Positions 20,858-29,725 of a stretch of 64,000 nucleotides of DNA are shown in pieces. The notes below the pieces were generated by a model. It was not told the DNA's origin and ran no database searches. It was given only the letters and a program-made list of their open reading frames with translations. Made by a program: the position numbers and the translations under genes. The stretch is from Castellaniella sp049650445. GTDB lineage: Bacteria; Pseudomonadota; Gammaproteobacteria; Burkholderiales; Burkholderiaceae_B. Each line of letters opens with the position of its first letter. Position 1 is the stretch's first letter. The stretch spans positions 19,681 through 83,680 of the forward strand of contig NZ_JBASAD010000032.1 of NCBI RefSeq assembly GCF_049650445.1, given 5' to 3'.

Positions 20858-21847
20858 TTATACGGTGTTTTCGGCCTCTGTTCGCCGCCAGGCGCCGGGG
20901 GCCATGCCGTGCGCGGCACGAAAGGCCCGTCCCATGTGGGCGGCGTCGGCGAAGCCGCAGTCCGAGGCAATGGCGGCGATGGTCTTGTCGGTGTGGCGCA
21001 GCATCCAGGCTGCCTGACGGACGCGCACGGTGCGGGCGTAGGCTTGCGGCGTGGTGTCCAGGTGCTGGCGGAACAGGCGCTGCAACTGGCGGGGCGACAA
21101 GCCCAGGCGATCGGCCAGGTCGGGCAGGCTTGGAATCTGACCCGCATACTGCTCGATCACCAGGGTGGCACGGCGCAGGGCCGACGGGCTGTCGGCCGGG
21201 ACGCCGGGCGGCGGGGGCTGGATCTGGCCACCCTGCCCTGCGGCCGCGTCGATCTGCAGGCCGCGCAAGGCGCGGCGGACGTCGGCCTCCGGCAGATGAC
21301 GGCGCAGGATACGCACGGCGACGTCGGTCACGGCGGCCCCGCCGACGCAGGTGATGCGGCGCCGGTCGAACAGCGAAGGGCGGTCGGTGACGATCCGCTC
21401 CGGCGCGATGGCGGGAAAGCGATCGGTGAAATCCCGGTACTGGTCGCCGCCGACGCACAGCCGATAGCCGGTCAGCACGCCGGCCCGGGCCAGTGCGTGG
21501 ACGGCATTGCACAAACCGACCAGATGGCGGCCGCCCCGGGCCGCCTGGCGCAGCCAGGCCGACAACACCGGCCCGGCCTCGGCCATCGGAGCGAACGGGC
21601 CACCGACGACGACCACATAGTCGAACCGCAAGGGATCACCCAGCAGATCGGTGGGCACGACCTGGATGCCGCTGGCCGACCGCACGGGAATCAGGGTCTC
21701 GGCGACGACCTCCCAGGCACAGGGGCCGGGCGTGCCGGTCTGGGCGTCCAGCAAGCCCAGCAGGTCGGCGAACGCGGCGAAGGCGCCCATGGTGAACTGC
21801 GGCAGCAAGACGAACCCGATCCGAACGGATATGTCGTTTTTGTTCAT
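20858..21847 (-). CDS. GlxA-type AraC family transcriptional regulator (DJ-1/PfpI sensor plus HTH)
   Basis: This 329-residue regulator has an N-terminal DJ-1/PfpI (GATase1-like) domain (residues about 10-180, with the DYVVVVGG and LVGLCNAVHALARAG elbow segments) and a C-terminal AraC double helix-turn-helix (about 225-325: LADRLGLSPRQLQRLFRQHL and IAAIASDCGFADAAHMGRAF). Relatives sense small amines or amino acids (GbdR, SouR, CdhR, ArgR in Pseudomonas). It is divergent from sdaA (247-base gap with direct repeats), so L-serine or glycine-betaine-derived catabolism is a reasonable but unproven target. Confidence 0.9.
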   Translation of the reverse strand: MNKNDISVRIGFVLLPQFTMGAFAAFADLLGLLDAQTGTPGPCAWEVVAETLIPVRSASGIQVVPTDLLGDPLRFDYVVVVGGPFAPMAEAGPVLSAWLRQAARGGRHLVGLCNAVHALARAGVLTGYRLCVGGDQYRDFTDRFPAIAPERIVTDRPSLFDRRRITCVGGAAVTDVAVRILRRHLPEADVRRALRGLQIDAAAGQGGQIQPPPPGVPADSPSALRRATLVIEQYAGQIPSLPDLADRLGLSPRQLQRLFRQHLDTTPQAYARTVRVRQAAWMLRHTDKTIAAIASDCGFADAAHMGRAFRAAHGMAPGAWRRTEAENTV

Positions 21848-21977
21848 TAAATTAGATTTATCGTCGCTTTTGTTCTATTCAAGCAAAGCATCGCCAAGAA
21901 GTGAGCGTTCAAAATACCATGCTGACACCAGAATAGATGATTTAATTCCTGCTTGATGTCGTTTTCGTTCAATCCAG
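21833..21977. repeat. Three direct repeats in the AraC/sdaA divergent region
   Basis: GTCGTTTTTGTTCAT at 21833, GTCGCTTTTGTTCTATTCAA at 21863 and GTCGTTTTCGTTCAATCCAG at 21958 share GTCG[TC]TTT[TC]GTTC. The first two are 30 bases (about three helical turns) apart and the first overlaps the regulator's start codon. AraC-type proteins bind direct repeats, so these are candidate operators for autoregulation and for sdaA. Confidence 0.55.
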
Positions 21978-22094
21978 AATCTGCCAAATCACTAGAATCG
22001 ATAAAAAAGCCCTCGAGCGTCCACGAAACCGTCCCACATGGGGTCAGCCGGACGCCGGGGCGCCACACTTCACAAGGCGCACAGGAGGATCATC

Positions 22095-23483
22095 ATGGCG
22101 CTGTCGGTCTTCGACATTTTCAAAATCGGCATCGGGCCTTCCAGTTCGCACACGGTGGGGCCAATGCGCGCTGCACGAAATTTCGCGCGCAATCTGGACG
22201 CCCGCGGGTTGCTGTCCCAGGTGGCCGGCCTGAACATCCAGCTCTACGGCTCCCTGGCGGAAACAGGGGCGGGCCACCGCACCGACATGGGCATCATGCT
22301 GGGTCTGATGGGCGAAGCCCCGGACACGGTCGATCCCGCCGCAATCAACGGCCTGATCGAAACCGTGACACGCGATCACCGTTTGACGCTGTGGCGCAGC
22401 CACACGATCGATTTCGATCCCAAGTTCGCCTTTTCCGGACGGGTCAAGCCGATGCCGGAACACCCCAACGGCATGCGCTTCACCGCTGCGAACGCGACGG
22501 GCGAGACGCTGCTGGACGAACGCTATGTGTCGATCGGTGGCGGCTTCATCCGCGCCCTGGACAGCATCGAGACCGACGAGACCGTGCCCGAGCACGCACC
22601 GATGCCCTACCCCTTTGCCACCGGAGCCGAGCTGATGGAGGCCTGTCAGCGGCACGGCCTGACGATCGCCCAGTTGATGATGGCGAACGAATCCACGCTG
22701 CGGTCGCCCGAAGAGGTCCGCGCCGGCGTGCTGCGCATCGCCCAGGTGATGGACGAGGCCATCGACCGGGGCTGCGGCCTGCAGGGCGCATTCACCGACG
22801 AGATCCTGCCCGGCGGTCTGAAGGTCCGCCGCCGTGCCCCGGCGCTGTACACCCAACTGAAAAACAGCCCGAAACGCGAAGACGACGTGATGTTCGCCAT
22901 GGACTGGGTGAACCTGTACGCCATGGCCGTGAACGAGGAAAACGCCGCCAGCGGCCGGGTGGTGACGGCGCCGACCAATGGCGCCTCGGGCCTGCTGCCC
23001 GCCGTGCTGCGCTTCTACCGCGCCTTCATCCCCGACTGGTCGGAAGACGGCGTGGTGGACTTCCTGCTGACGGCGGCGGCGATCGGTTTTCTGTACAAAG
23101 AAAATGCCTCGATCTCGGGCGCCGAGGTCGGCTGCCAGGGCGAGGTGGGCGTGGCCTGTTCCATGGCGGCTGCCGGGCTGACAGCCGTCCAGGGCGGCAC
23201 GGTCGCCCAGGTCGAGAACGCGGCGGAAATCGGCATGGAGCACAATCTGGGCCTGACCTGCGACCCGGTGGGCGGCCTGGTGCAGATCCCCTGCATCGAA
23301 CGCAACGCGATGGGTGGCAACAAGGCGATCAATGCCTCGCGTCTGGCGCTGCACGGCAACGGCAAGCACCACGTTTCGTTGGACACGGTCATCGAGACCA
23401 TGCGCCAGACCGGTGCCGACATGCAATCGAAATACAAGGAAACGTCACGCGGCGGTCTGGCCGTGAACGTGGTGGAATGCTGA
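22095..23483 (+). CDS. sdaA: L-serine dehydratase (iron-sulfur, single chain)
   Basis: This 462-residue enzyme converts L-serine to pyruvate and ammonia using a 4Fe-4S cluster. The N-terminal domain SVFDIFKIGIGPSSSHTVGP and the C-terminal cluster-binding segments GCQGEVGVACSMA and CDPVGGLVQIPCIERNA are typical. The ATG at 22095 is preceded by an ideal AGGAGG; the frame extends upstream to 22038 without support. Control by the divergent AraC-type regulator is likely given the shared promoter region. Confidence 0.96.
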   Translation: MALSVFDIFKIGIGPSSSHTVGPMRAARNFARNLDARGLLSQVAGLNIQLYGSLAETGAGHRTDMGIMLGLMGEAPDTVDPAAINGLIETVTRDHRLTLWRSHTIDFDPKFAFSGRVKPMPEHPNGMRFTAANATGETLLDERYVSIGGGFIRALDSIETDETVPEHAPMPYPFATGAELMEACQRHGLTIAQLMMANESTLRSPEEVRAGVLRIAQVMDEAIDRGCGLQGAFTDEILPGGLKVRRRAPALYTQLKNSPKREDDVMFAMDWVNLYAMAVNEENAASGRVVTAPTNGASGLLPAVLRFYRAFIPDWSEDGVVDFLLTAAAIGFLYKENASISGAEVGCQGEVGVACSMAAAGLTAVQGGTVAQVENAAEIGMEHNLGLTCDPVGGLVQIPCIERNAMGGNKAINASRLALHGNGKHHVSLDTVIETMRQTGADMQSKYKETSRGGLAVNVVEC

Positions 23484-23543
23484 ACAATCAGCCCTGAAAA
23501 GGCCCGCACACCGATCCAGGCCGGCGGACGGGCCTGAGACCCG

Positions 23544-23879
23544 TCACTCCAGGGCGGCGACGGCCTCTGCGCGTGTTGCGCTGACCTTCAGGATGGACAG
23601 GAATCCGCTGATCTCGAAGACCTCGCGCACATTGGGCTGGATGTCGCACAGGATCAGCGCGCCGCCCGATTGCTTGAGCTTTTTCGCCAGCAGCAGCACG
23701 ACCCGCAGGCCGGCGCTGGAAATATAGTCCAGGCGAGCCAGATCGAGTACGATGCGCTGCTCGCCTTTGTCGACCTGCGCCATCAGGTCGGCCTCGAAGG
23801 CGGCGGCATTGGCGCTGTTGACCAAGCCTTCGGGTTGGAAAATAAGCGCGGTCCCGGACTTTTCGATGGCAAAGGGCAT
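23544..23879 (-). CDS. btrV: STAS-domain anti-sigma factor antagonist (BtrV-type)
   Basis: This 111-residue single STAS domain protein has the phosphorylation-site segment LDYISSAGLRV; the second serine falls at residue 55, the site reported as phosphorylated in Bordetella BtrV. By the known Btr scheme, unphosphorylated BtrV binds the kinase BtrW and relieves T3SS repression; BtrW phosphorylates it and BtrU dephosphorylates it. It is convergent with sdaA and divergent from the btrA-btrS pair, 30 kb from the matching btrW and btrU genes. A TATGAT box lies about 30 bases upstream. Confidence 0.88.
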   Translation of the reverse strand: MPFAIEKSGTALIFQPEGLVNSANAAAFEADLMAQVDKGEQRIVLDLARLDYISSAGLRVVLLLAKKLKQSGGALILCDIQPNVREVFEISGFLSILKVSATRAEAVAALE

Positions 23880-24011
23880 GGCTGATTGGAAAGGACGAGA
23901 AAACCAGTCCTTATCATACGCGAAACAACCGTTCGATGGCGCGCCGCACTGGCCGGGACGGTTTCGCCGGGGCGCAAGTAAAATTTGGAAAGATCAGGGT
24001 ACAGCACGGGC

Positions 24012-24037
24012 GGAACCTTTCCGATATCCTGGTTACC
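24012..24037 (+). promoter_or_regulatory. Putative BtrS-type ECF promoter upstream of the btrA candidate
   Basis: GGAACC, 14 bases, GTTACC, matching five other sites in the window. The start would be near 24044, giving a leader of about 60 bases. It suggests that the btrA candidate is a member of the BtrS regulon, a possible feedback loop. Confidence 0.6.
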
Positions 24038-24104
24038 AAGTCTGCGGTGCCGGTTTTTGTCTAGCATGTGGTCCGACACCCCGTCCGTCCAACATGTCTT
24101 CCTT

Positions 24105-24683
24105 ATGAACATCAACCAATCCACTTCCCCTCCCTCGCTGGGAAGCCCGAGCCTGGAGCACTTCGAAGCCGCAGCACTCGGCTCCGAGGCTGTCTATATT
24201 TCCGTCTCGGGGCAATCCATGCAGGTGCTGGGTACCGGCACGACGCCCAGCGGGCGCAGCGTCGCCTGGGTCGCCCCCGATGTCGACACGACCCGCCTGT
24301 TCACCGAGGCCCTCGCACACAGCTATGGCATCGGCATCACTCAGGTCGTCGCCCGAGAACTGGGGCTGGAACCCAGCCCGGGCAAGCCTTTGTCTTCGCG
24401 CGCGGTGTCACAGGCGCTGGACATGGCGCAGACATCAAGCCAGGCGCTGTCGGGTGTGGACTTCGTGACCCGGCTGGACCATTCCGCCAGCGCCCGGGGC
24501 GCCGGCTTCCTGACCGCCTGCCGTGCGCTGGCCATCGACCCTTCCTCCCTGAGCCCGCAACGCCTCCAGGAGATCGACGGGGCCATGCAGCTGCACTTCG
24601 ATCAGGCGGTCGCCCAAGGTCAAAGCCCGGTTGCTGCCGAGACGGCCCAAGGCTGGATGCGCGACCTGCTGCGGCAAGACTGA
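24105..24683 (+). CDS. btrA: Candidate BtrA/BspR-type T3SS regulator
   Basis: This 192-residue protein has no recognisable domain. The assignment to Bordetella BtrA (also called BspR, a secreted anti-sigma factor of about 191 residues) rests on length and on its place directly upstream of btrS. The N-terminal 20 residues are rich in Ser and Pro (NINQSTSPPSLGSPSL), typical of T3SS secretion signals; the C-terminal half is helical. I chose the ATG at 24105; there is no clear ribosome site, but a 4-codon ORF (ATGTCTTCCTTATGA, 24093-24107) overlaps it by ATGA. Alternative in-frame ATG: 24067. A BtrS-type promoter lies upstream. Confidence 0.6.
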   Translation: MNINQSTSPPSLGSPSLEHFEAAALGSEAVYISVSGQSMQVLGTGTTPSGRSVAWVAPDVDTTRLFTEALAHSYGIGITQVVARELGLEPSPGKPLSSRAVSQALDMAQTSSQALSGVDFVTRLDHSASARGAGFLTACRALAIDPSSLSPQRLQEIDGAMQLHFDQAVAQGQSPVAAETAQGWMRDLLRQD

Positions 24684-24728
24684 AGCGCCGGCAGAGCCTC
24701 CAGCGGCTTGCGGTATCAGCATGTTTCA

Positions 24729-24775
24729 AGAACGCCTGTATCCGGTGTTCTAGGGGTAAATCCAGCGATTACCCC
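24729..24775. promoter_or_regulatory. Two adjacent palindromes upstream of btrS
   Basis: AGAACGCC-N7-GGTGTTCT (24729-24751, one mismatch) is followed at once by GGGGTAA-N9-TTACCCC (24753-24775, perfect). A TATAAA box at 24791-24796 places the second palindrome near the -35 region of a possible btrS promoter. These may be operators for an upstream regulator of btrS. They could also form hairpins, but no T-run follows. Confidence 0.45.
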
Positions 24776-24873
24776 CACTGCGTTCAGTGTTATAAACATG
24801 CTTACCTTTGTTGCTAAGCTTCACGACATGCTCCCATCGCTTCAGCAATTGCGTTGGCTGCTGAGTCTCTCTC

Positions 24874-25464
24874 ATGAGCTCCTCTCTCGATCCTGATGAC
24901 GCCCTGGCGCCATCCGCCTCTCCAACGGCTCCAGTTGATCCTGCTGAAGAAAGACTCTTCCGCGACCTGGTCCAGGAGCATAGCGCCCGCCTGCAGCGCT
25001 TCATCATCCGGCATATCGGAAACACCAGCGAAGCCGAAGACCTCGCCCAGCAGGCTTTCACCGAAGCCGCCCGCTCCTACCGGACCTTCCGCGGCGAGTC
25101 GCAACTGTCGACCTGGCTGTACGGCATCGCGCTGAACCTGATCCGCAATCATCTGTCCCGGGCGCCGGAACGCCGCTACGACTTTGTCGGAGACGACGGC
25201 CTTGCCGACCTGGCCTCCGAATCGGTCACGCCCGAGCAAGCCGCCGAACAATCCCAATCCATGCGCCTGCTGCAGGAATCGCTGGACGAACTCCCCGAAA
25301 GCATGCGCAGCATCCTGCTGCTGGTCGGGCTGGACAATCTGTCCTACGAAGAAGCGGCCGCTCTGTTGTCGGTTCCCATCGGCACAGTCCGCAGCCGCTT
25401 GTCGCGGGCACGCACCGCGCTGCGCGACAGGCTCCAGAAAAAGGGCTTGCCGCTGAACTTCTAG
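24874..25464 (+). CDS. btrS: ECF sigma factor of the T3SS (BtrS-type)
   Basis: This 196-residue ECF sigma factor has region 2 at about residues 28-95 (LQRFIIRHIGNTSEAEDLAQ, then FRGESQLSTWLYGIALNLIR) and region 4 at 130-190 (LDELPESMRSILLLVGLDNL, SYEEAAALLSVPIGTVRSRL). It fits BtrS, the sigma factor needed for bsc transcription in Bordetella, by position between the btrA candidate and the secretin gene. A motif GGAAC-N14-GTTAC-like upstream of T3SS units in this window is its likely target. It is convergent with the long bsc operon, 61 bases from sctC. Confidence 0.88.
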   Translation: MSSSLDPDDALAPSASPTAPVDPAEERLFRDLVQEHSARLQRFIIRHIGNTSEAEDLAQQAFTEAARSYRTFRGESQLSTWLYGIALNLIRNHLSRAPERRYDFVGDDGLADLASESVTPEQAAEQSQSMRLLQESLDELPESMRSILLLVGLDNLSYEEAAALLSVPIGTVRSRLSRARTALRDRLQKKGLPLNF

Positions 25465-25525
25465 CAGCCCGCCGCACGGCATCCGGTAGGCGGGCCGCCG
25501 GACGCCTGTCCACGGCCCCGCCGCT

Positions 25526-27463
25526 TTATCGAACCGGCTGCAACTCCACATGCACGGCCGTGCCGGCCACGGCGGCGGCGCCCCCGCGCGGCATGTCGGC
25601 ATCCCCTAACACTTTGGATTCGACATACGCGGATCCGGCCCGCACGGGCCCGGACACCGCCGCCTCGCGCACGGCTTCGAAGCGCACGCGCGTCTGCTGC
25701 CCCTGAATCAGGTCGAGATACTCGCCTGCGCTCATGGGTTTGCCATTATCGGGCCAGGTAGCGCTCAGGGCGGGGCCGGTGTCGCCGGACTGCAGGCGTG
25801 GCGGAACCACGGGATGGCCCTCGATCGACACCACGCGCGGCCGCAGCAGGAACAAGCGTTCGCGGCGCTGCATGGTCTTGCTCTTGCTGGAGAACAGCGC
25901 GCCCAGCAAGGGAATATCGCCCAGGCCTGGCACCTTGTCGACCTGCTGGCTGTCCTGGCTGCTGTTATAGCCGCCGACCAGCAGGGTCTGGCCATCGTTC
26001 ACGATGGCCAGCGTGCTGATGCTGCTTTTGCGCACTGTCGGCAGCGAGCCGATCCTGCGCTCATCCTGGATGCGGCCGTCCTCGATGTCCACCGTGAGCT
26101 CGACCCGGCGCCGGTCGCTGCTGCCTTCGATGTAGCGCGGCGTCACGCGCAGCGACGTGCCCACCGTGATGGGCGTGACCGTGGCCACGCGCTCGCCCGT
26201 GGTCTGGATATAGAACGTATCCGACAGGTCGATGAGAGCACCCATGTTGTCGGCCGTCAGGATGGACGGCTGCGACAGGATATTGGCCGCTCCCTTGGTT
26301 TCCAGCGCATGCAGGCGCGCCGCCAACACGTTGGTGATGGACAGCCCCAGGGTGCCCGGCGACAGCGAGGCGCCGCTATCCAGCGGCAGCCCGTTGCTGG
26401 GACTGAGGCCGAAATCGCTGTAGCCGAAAGTCGCATTCCCGGCCTTGGCCCCCCAGGTGACGCCCAGTTCGCTGACATTGTCGGAGTTCACGTCGACGAT
26501 CATCGCCTCGATCTCGATCAGAGTGCTGGGCACGTCGAGCTGCTCGATGAGCTGCCGGTAGATAGGGATGCGATCAGGAATGTCTTGCACGATGATGGCA
26601 TTCAGGCGGGGGTCCGCCTGCACCGTCGGCTCACGGAACCGCAATCCCGAAGCGCGACGCCGGGATTCCGACGCCGTCGAGCCGCTTCCGGCAGGCGCGG
26701 GCGGGGCGCCATCCGCCCCCCCGTCCGGCCCGGCGAACACCGGCGGATTCTCGCGCAGCGGCGCGGCCACTGCGGTCAGGGTTTCATTGTTGGCGCCGGA
26801 GCCCGAGCCCAGGATCAGATTGCGCAGGACTGTCGCCAAGCCCGGCGTCACAACGCTTTCCGAGCGGTAGCTGACGGTGCGGTCATTGACCGAAGCGTGT
26901 TTCAGACGGAACACCGCCACCTGCTGCCCGCCTGCCCCCAGCGGCAACGCCGCCACCATTTTCTGCACCAGTTTGACATAGGCGGGCGGACCGGAGACCA
27001 GAGCGATCCCCTGATCGGCCAGTTCCCCCCAGCCGAAGCGGGGATCGAGCACGCCCAGTTCCATCAAGGCATCACGCAGCGCCGTGATCGAACTGCCCAT
27101 GGCGCTGATGGAGCGCGTCACCATGGCGCTGGAGGGGCTGACGAACAAAGTGCCCGAATAGACGAACCAGTTGAAACCGTACACACCGCCCAGCCGGTCC
27201 ATGAACTCGGTCGGCGTCGCTGCATTGAACCGGCCGTTGACCGTACCCGCGACTCCGGGGGCCAGTTCCAGAGCCAGACTGAAGCCGCCGGCGAACTGCC
27301 GCAGCACGCTCTGCAGGCTTTCATTCTCGGCGTAATAGCTGTAAGCGGCCAGCGGCCAGTTCGGCGCTGCCCGTGCGGTCGTGCCCACCAGACACAAGGC
27401 CAGCGCGCAGGCCGGCATCCAACGTTTCAACAAAGCAACTCCTGTATATCGTGTGATCATCAT
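25526..27463 (-). CDS. bscC: T3SS outer-membrane secretin SctC (BscC)
   Basis: This 645-residue protein forms the outer-membrane ring. A Sec signal peptide (WMPACALALCLVGTTARA) is followed by N-domains (FAGGFSLALELAPGVAGTVN; VFRLKHASVNDRTVSY), a ring domain (DPRLNAIIVQDIPDRIPIYR) and the secretin beta-barrel domain (VGTSLRVTPRYIEGSS; VNDGQTLLVGGYNSS; GLGDIPLLGALFSSK). The start ATG overlaps the stop of bscW. It is the last gene of the minus-strand T3SS operon, as in Bordetella. Confidence 0.95.
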   Translation of the reverse strand: MMITRYTGVALLKRWMPACALALCLVGTTARAAPNWPLAAYSYYAENESLQSVLRQFAGGFSLALELAPGVAGTVNGRFNAATPTEFMDRLGGVYGFNWFVYSGTLFVSPSSAMVTRSISAMGSSITALRDALMELGVLDPRFGWGELADQGIALVSGPPAYVKLVQKMVAALPLGAGGQQVAVFRLKHASVNDRTVSYRSESVVTPGLATVLRNLILGSGSGANNETLTAVAAPLRENPPVFAGPDGGADGAPPAPAGSGSTASESRRRASGLRFREPTVQADPRLNAIIVQDIPDRIPIYRQLIEQLDVPSTLIEIEAMIVDVNSDNVSELGVTWGAKAGNATFGYSDFGLSPSNGLPLDSGASLSPGTLGLSITNVLAARLHALETKGAANILSQPSILTADNMGALIDLSDTFYIQTTGERVATVTPITVGTSLRVTPRYIEGSSDRRRVELTVDIEDGRIQDERRIGSLPTVRKSSISTLAIVNDGQTLLVGGYNSSQDSQQVDKVPGLGDIPLLGALFSSKSKTMQRRERLFLLRPRVVSIEGHPVVPPRLQSGDTGPALSATWPDNGKPMSAGEYLDLIQGQQTRVRFEAVREAAVSGPVRAGSAYVESKVLGDADMPRGGAAAVAGTAVHVELQPVR

Positions 27464-27858
27464 GCCGCTCGCCGCACCGCACTCGTCCAGAACGCCAAGG
27501 CATTGGCGAAATCACCCACGGCCTCATCCATTCCGACGGCATCCATATCGGGACGCACCATCTGCTGCAGCCACACGGCGTCTTCGTCCGGATCGACCAC
27601 GCAGGCCGAAGGATGATTGCTCAGCATGCCGGCGGCCTGCCGGCCGATTTCGGCAAAGAGTCGTTCGCGCTCCAGGCTGCCTGGCGGCAAGGCGCACAAC
27701 CGCGCGCTGATCGCCAGCCAGCCGTTGCGCGCCCCCAGCAGGTGCACACGATACTTGTCGTCGATCCGGATCGTGAGGCGGCCATCGGCGCGCACGCCGT
27801 CTGCAATACCATGGCGGGCGGCGTAGTCCGCGATCAGGGGGTGGGATGGGACGGTCAT
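27460..27858 (-). CDS. bscW: T3SS chaperone-like protein BscW (CesT-type)
   Basis: This small acidic protein of 132 residues has the alternating strand pattern of type III chaperones (GRLTIRIDDKYRVHLLGARN, then GWLAISARLCALP) and a helical C-terminus. It lies between sctU and sctC, the place of bscW in Bordetella. The start ATG at 27858 follows the sctU stop by 4 bases; the longer frame upstream is a shadow of sctU. Its cargo is not known to me. Confidence 0.75.
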   Translation of the reverse strand: MTVPSHPLIADYAARHGIADGVRADGRLTIRIDDKYRVHLLGARNGWLAISARLCALPPGSLERERLFAEIGRQAAGMLSNHPSACVVDPDEDAVWLQQMVRPDMDAVGMDEAVGDFANALAFWTSAVRRAA

Positions 27859-27862
27859 CGTT

Positions 27863-28915
27863 CTACTCCGGTGATTCCGCCGCCAGCTTGCGCACCAGGC
27901 GCAGCACTTCAGCGACGGGTTCGATGAGTTCGCTCGGGATGTATTGATCCAGTTGGGCATCGGCCATCAGGGCCCGCGCCAGGGGAATGTTCTGCATGAC
28001 AGGCACGCCGGCCTCGCGCGCGGCGCGCATCATTTCCATCGCAAGCGCGCCCTCGCCCTTGGCCAGCACCACGGGCAACGGCGTTTCGTCCTCGTCGTAG
28101 TAAAGGGCGATCGCCAGGTGCGTCGGGTTGGTTACCACCACCGTGGCCTTGCGCGTGCTCTGGACGGCGCCCTGCATGACCATTTCCTGGTGCAGGTGCT
28201 TGCGCTTGCCCTTGATGTGGGGATCGCCTTCCATTTCCTTGTATTCTTGCTTGATCTCTTCCTTGCTCATCATCAGTTGCTTGCGGTGCTGCATGCGCTG
28301 CCAGACGAAATCAGCCAGGGAAATGATGACGTAGGCGACCGCCACATTGACGATCAGCGTGCGCAGCATGCCGCCCACCCCGGTCTGCAGACCGGCCAAA
28401 CCGCTGTGCGGCACCGACATCAGTTGCGGCAACGCATCGCGCACCACCAGCGTGACCAGGATCGAGAGAAAGGCGATCTTGAACGCCGACTTGAGGAACT
28501 CGACCAGGTTCTTCTTGGAAAAAATGTTCTTGAGATTAGACGCGGGATTCAGCTTCTGGCCTGAGGGAATCAGTTTCTTGAAGGCCAGCACGATGCCGAC
28601 CTGCAGGAATTCGCTGAACATGCCGATACCCAGCACAATCAGGAAGAAAGGCAGCAGCAACAGCAAAGCTTCGCGCAAGGTGGCATCCAGCGCAGTCTTG
28701 AGGGCGATGTCGAAGGGCATGCCCGTCAGACCCGCCGGCACCAGCAGGATCCGGCCCAACGATTCGATCAGGCCCGTGGCGTTGCCCAGCATATAACCGA
28801 AGAGGGCCAGGATCAGCAAGGTCTGCGTGAAGTCCTTGCTATGCGCGACGTCGCCCTTTTCGCGGGATTCCCGCAGCCGCTTGGCGCTTGGCTGTTCAGT
28901 CTTTTCTCCGCTCAT
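27863..28915 (-). CDS. bscU: T3SS export gate switch protein SctU (BscU)
   Basis: This 350-residue FlhB/YscU family protein has four transmembrane helices in the N-terminal half and a cytoplasmic C-terminal domain with the self-cleaving NPTH motif (residues 263-266, in VVVTNPTHLAIAL). It controls the switch from early to late substrates. I chose ATG 28915 (MSGEKTEQPS), which has GGAGG 6 bases upstream and overlaps the sctT stop by ATGA; an ATG four codons upstream exists. Confidence 0.95.
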   Translation of the reverse strand: MSGEKTEQPSAKRLRESREKGDVAHSKDFTQTLLILALFGYMLGNATGLIESLGRILLVPAGLTGMPFDIALKTALDATLREALLLLLPFFLIVLGIGMFSEFLQVGIVLAFKKLIPSGQKLNPASNLKNIFSKKNLVEFLKSAFKIAFLSILVTLVVRDALPQLMSVPHSGLAGLQTGVGGMLRTLIVNVAVAYVIISLADFVWQRMQHRKQLMMSKEEIKQEYKEMEGDPHIKGKRKHLHQEMVMQGAVQSTRKATVVVTNPTHLAIALYYDEDETPLPVVLAKGEGALAMEMMRAAREAGVPVMQNIPLARALMADAQLDQYIPSELIEPVAEVLRLVRKLAAESPE

Positions 28916-29712
28916 GGAAGCCTCCATTGTTCGTCGAGGAAAGGCAGGATACCCGGAATGCCGCGCACCGTATCGCCGGCATACTCGAACAGCGGGCTCA
29001 TGTACAGCACCAGCACCAGCAATGCCAGGGCGCTCTTGATGGGCATGGCCAGGAAGAACACCTGCAACTGCGGCGCGAAACGGCTGACCAGGGCCAGGCC
29101 CAGTTCAGCCAGGAACATCGCCACGATGGCCGGCGCGGCAAACAGCAGCACCATGCGCATGAAACGGCTGAGTTGATCCAGCATCAGCGGGATGCTGCTG
29201 GCGCGCAGCGTCGGCGACCAGGAATACAGGTCCCAGAGCCGGAAACTGTCGTAGAGCAGCGACAGCATCAGCGTGAAGCCGCCGCCCACCAGGAAAAACA
29301 CCAGGAACGCCTGATTGAACAGAATGCCCAGGGGCGAAGAATCGTTGCCCGTGGCGGGGTTGATGACGGCACCCAGGCTGGCGCCGCGCTGGTTGTCGAC
29401 GACGAAGCCCACCGCCTCAAAGATCCAGAAGGGAATCGCCACCATGAAGCCCATTACCAGGCCGATGAAGACTTCCTTGGCGATCAGCAGCAGCAGGCCC
29501 ACCGTGCCCAGGTCCACTTCCGCATAGCGCGGCATTACCATGGGAACCAGCACCAGCCCCAAGCCGGCGCAGATGCCGTAACGCAGCAGCCCCGGCAACA
29601 ACTGCCGGTTGAACAGGGGCAACATGCTGCACATGGCCAGGAGCCGGGGCTGCGTCAGCGCCCAGGATCCCAGGAATACATTGAGTTCAGCATAGGCCGC
29701 GCCGGTGAGCAT
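28912..29712 (-). CDS. bscT: T3SS export apparatus protein SctT (BscT)
   Basis: This 266-residue SpaR/YscT/FliR family membrane protein is part of the SctRST export gate. Six to eight hydrophobic helices are visible; conserved segments are RGASLGAVINPATGNDSSPLG and MLDQLSRFMRMVLLFAAPAI. I took the ATG at 29712 (MLTGAAYAEL) because it follows a GAGAG-type site; the frame extends 13 codons upstream into sctS. Confidence 0.93.
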   Translation of the reverse strand: MLTGAAYAELNVFLGSWALTQPRLLAMCSMLPLFNRQLLPGLLRYGICAGLGLVLVPMVMPRYAEVDLGTVGLLLLIAKEVFIGLVMGFMVAIPFWIFEAVGFVVDNQRGASLGAVINPATGNDSSPLGILFNQAFLVFFLVGGGFTLMLSLLYDSFRLWDLYSWSPTLRASSIPLMLDQLSRFMRMVLLFAAPAIVAMFLAELGLALVSRFAPQLQVFFLAMPIKSALALLVLVLYMSPLFEYAGDTVRGIPGILPFLDEQWRLP

Positions 29713-29725
29713 CTCTCGTCCGTCC

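Noticed and set aside
24874..25464. A BtrS-type promoter directly in front of btrS
   Set aside because: No GGAAC-N14-GTNAC match was found in 24684-24873, so direct autoregulation from there is not supported.
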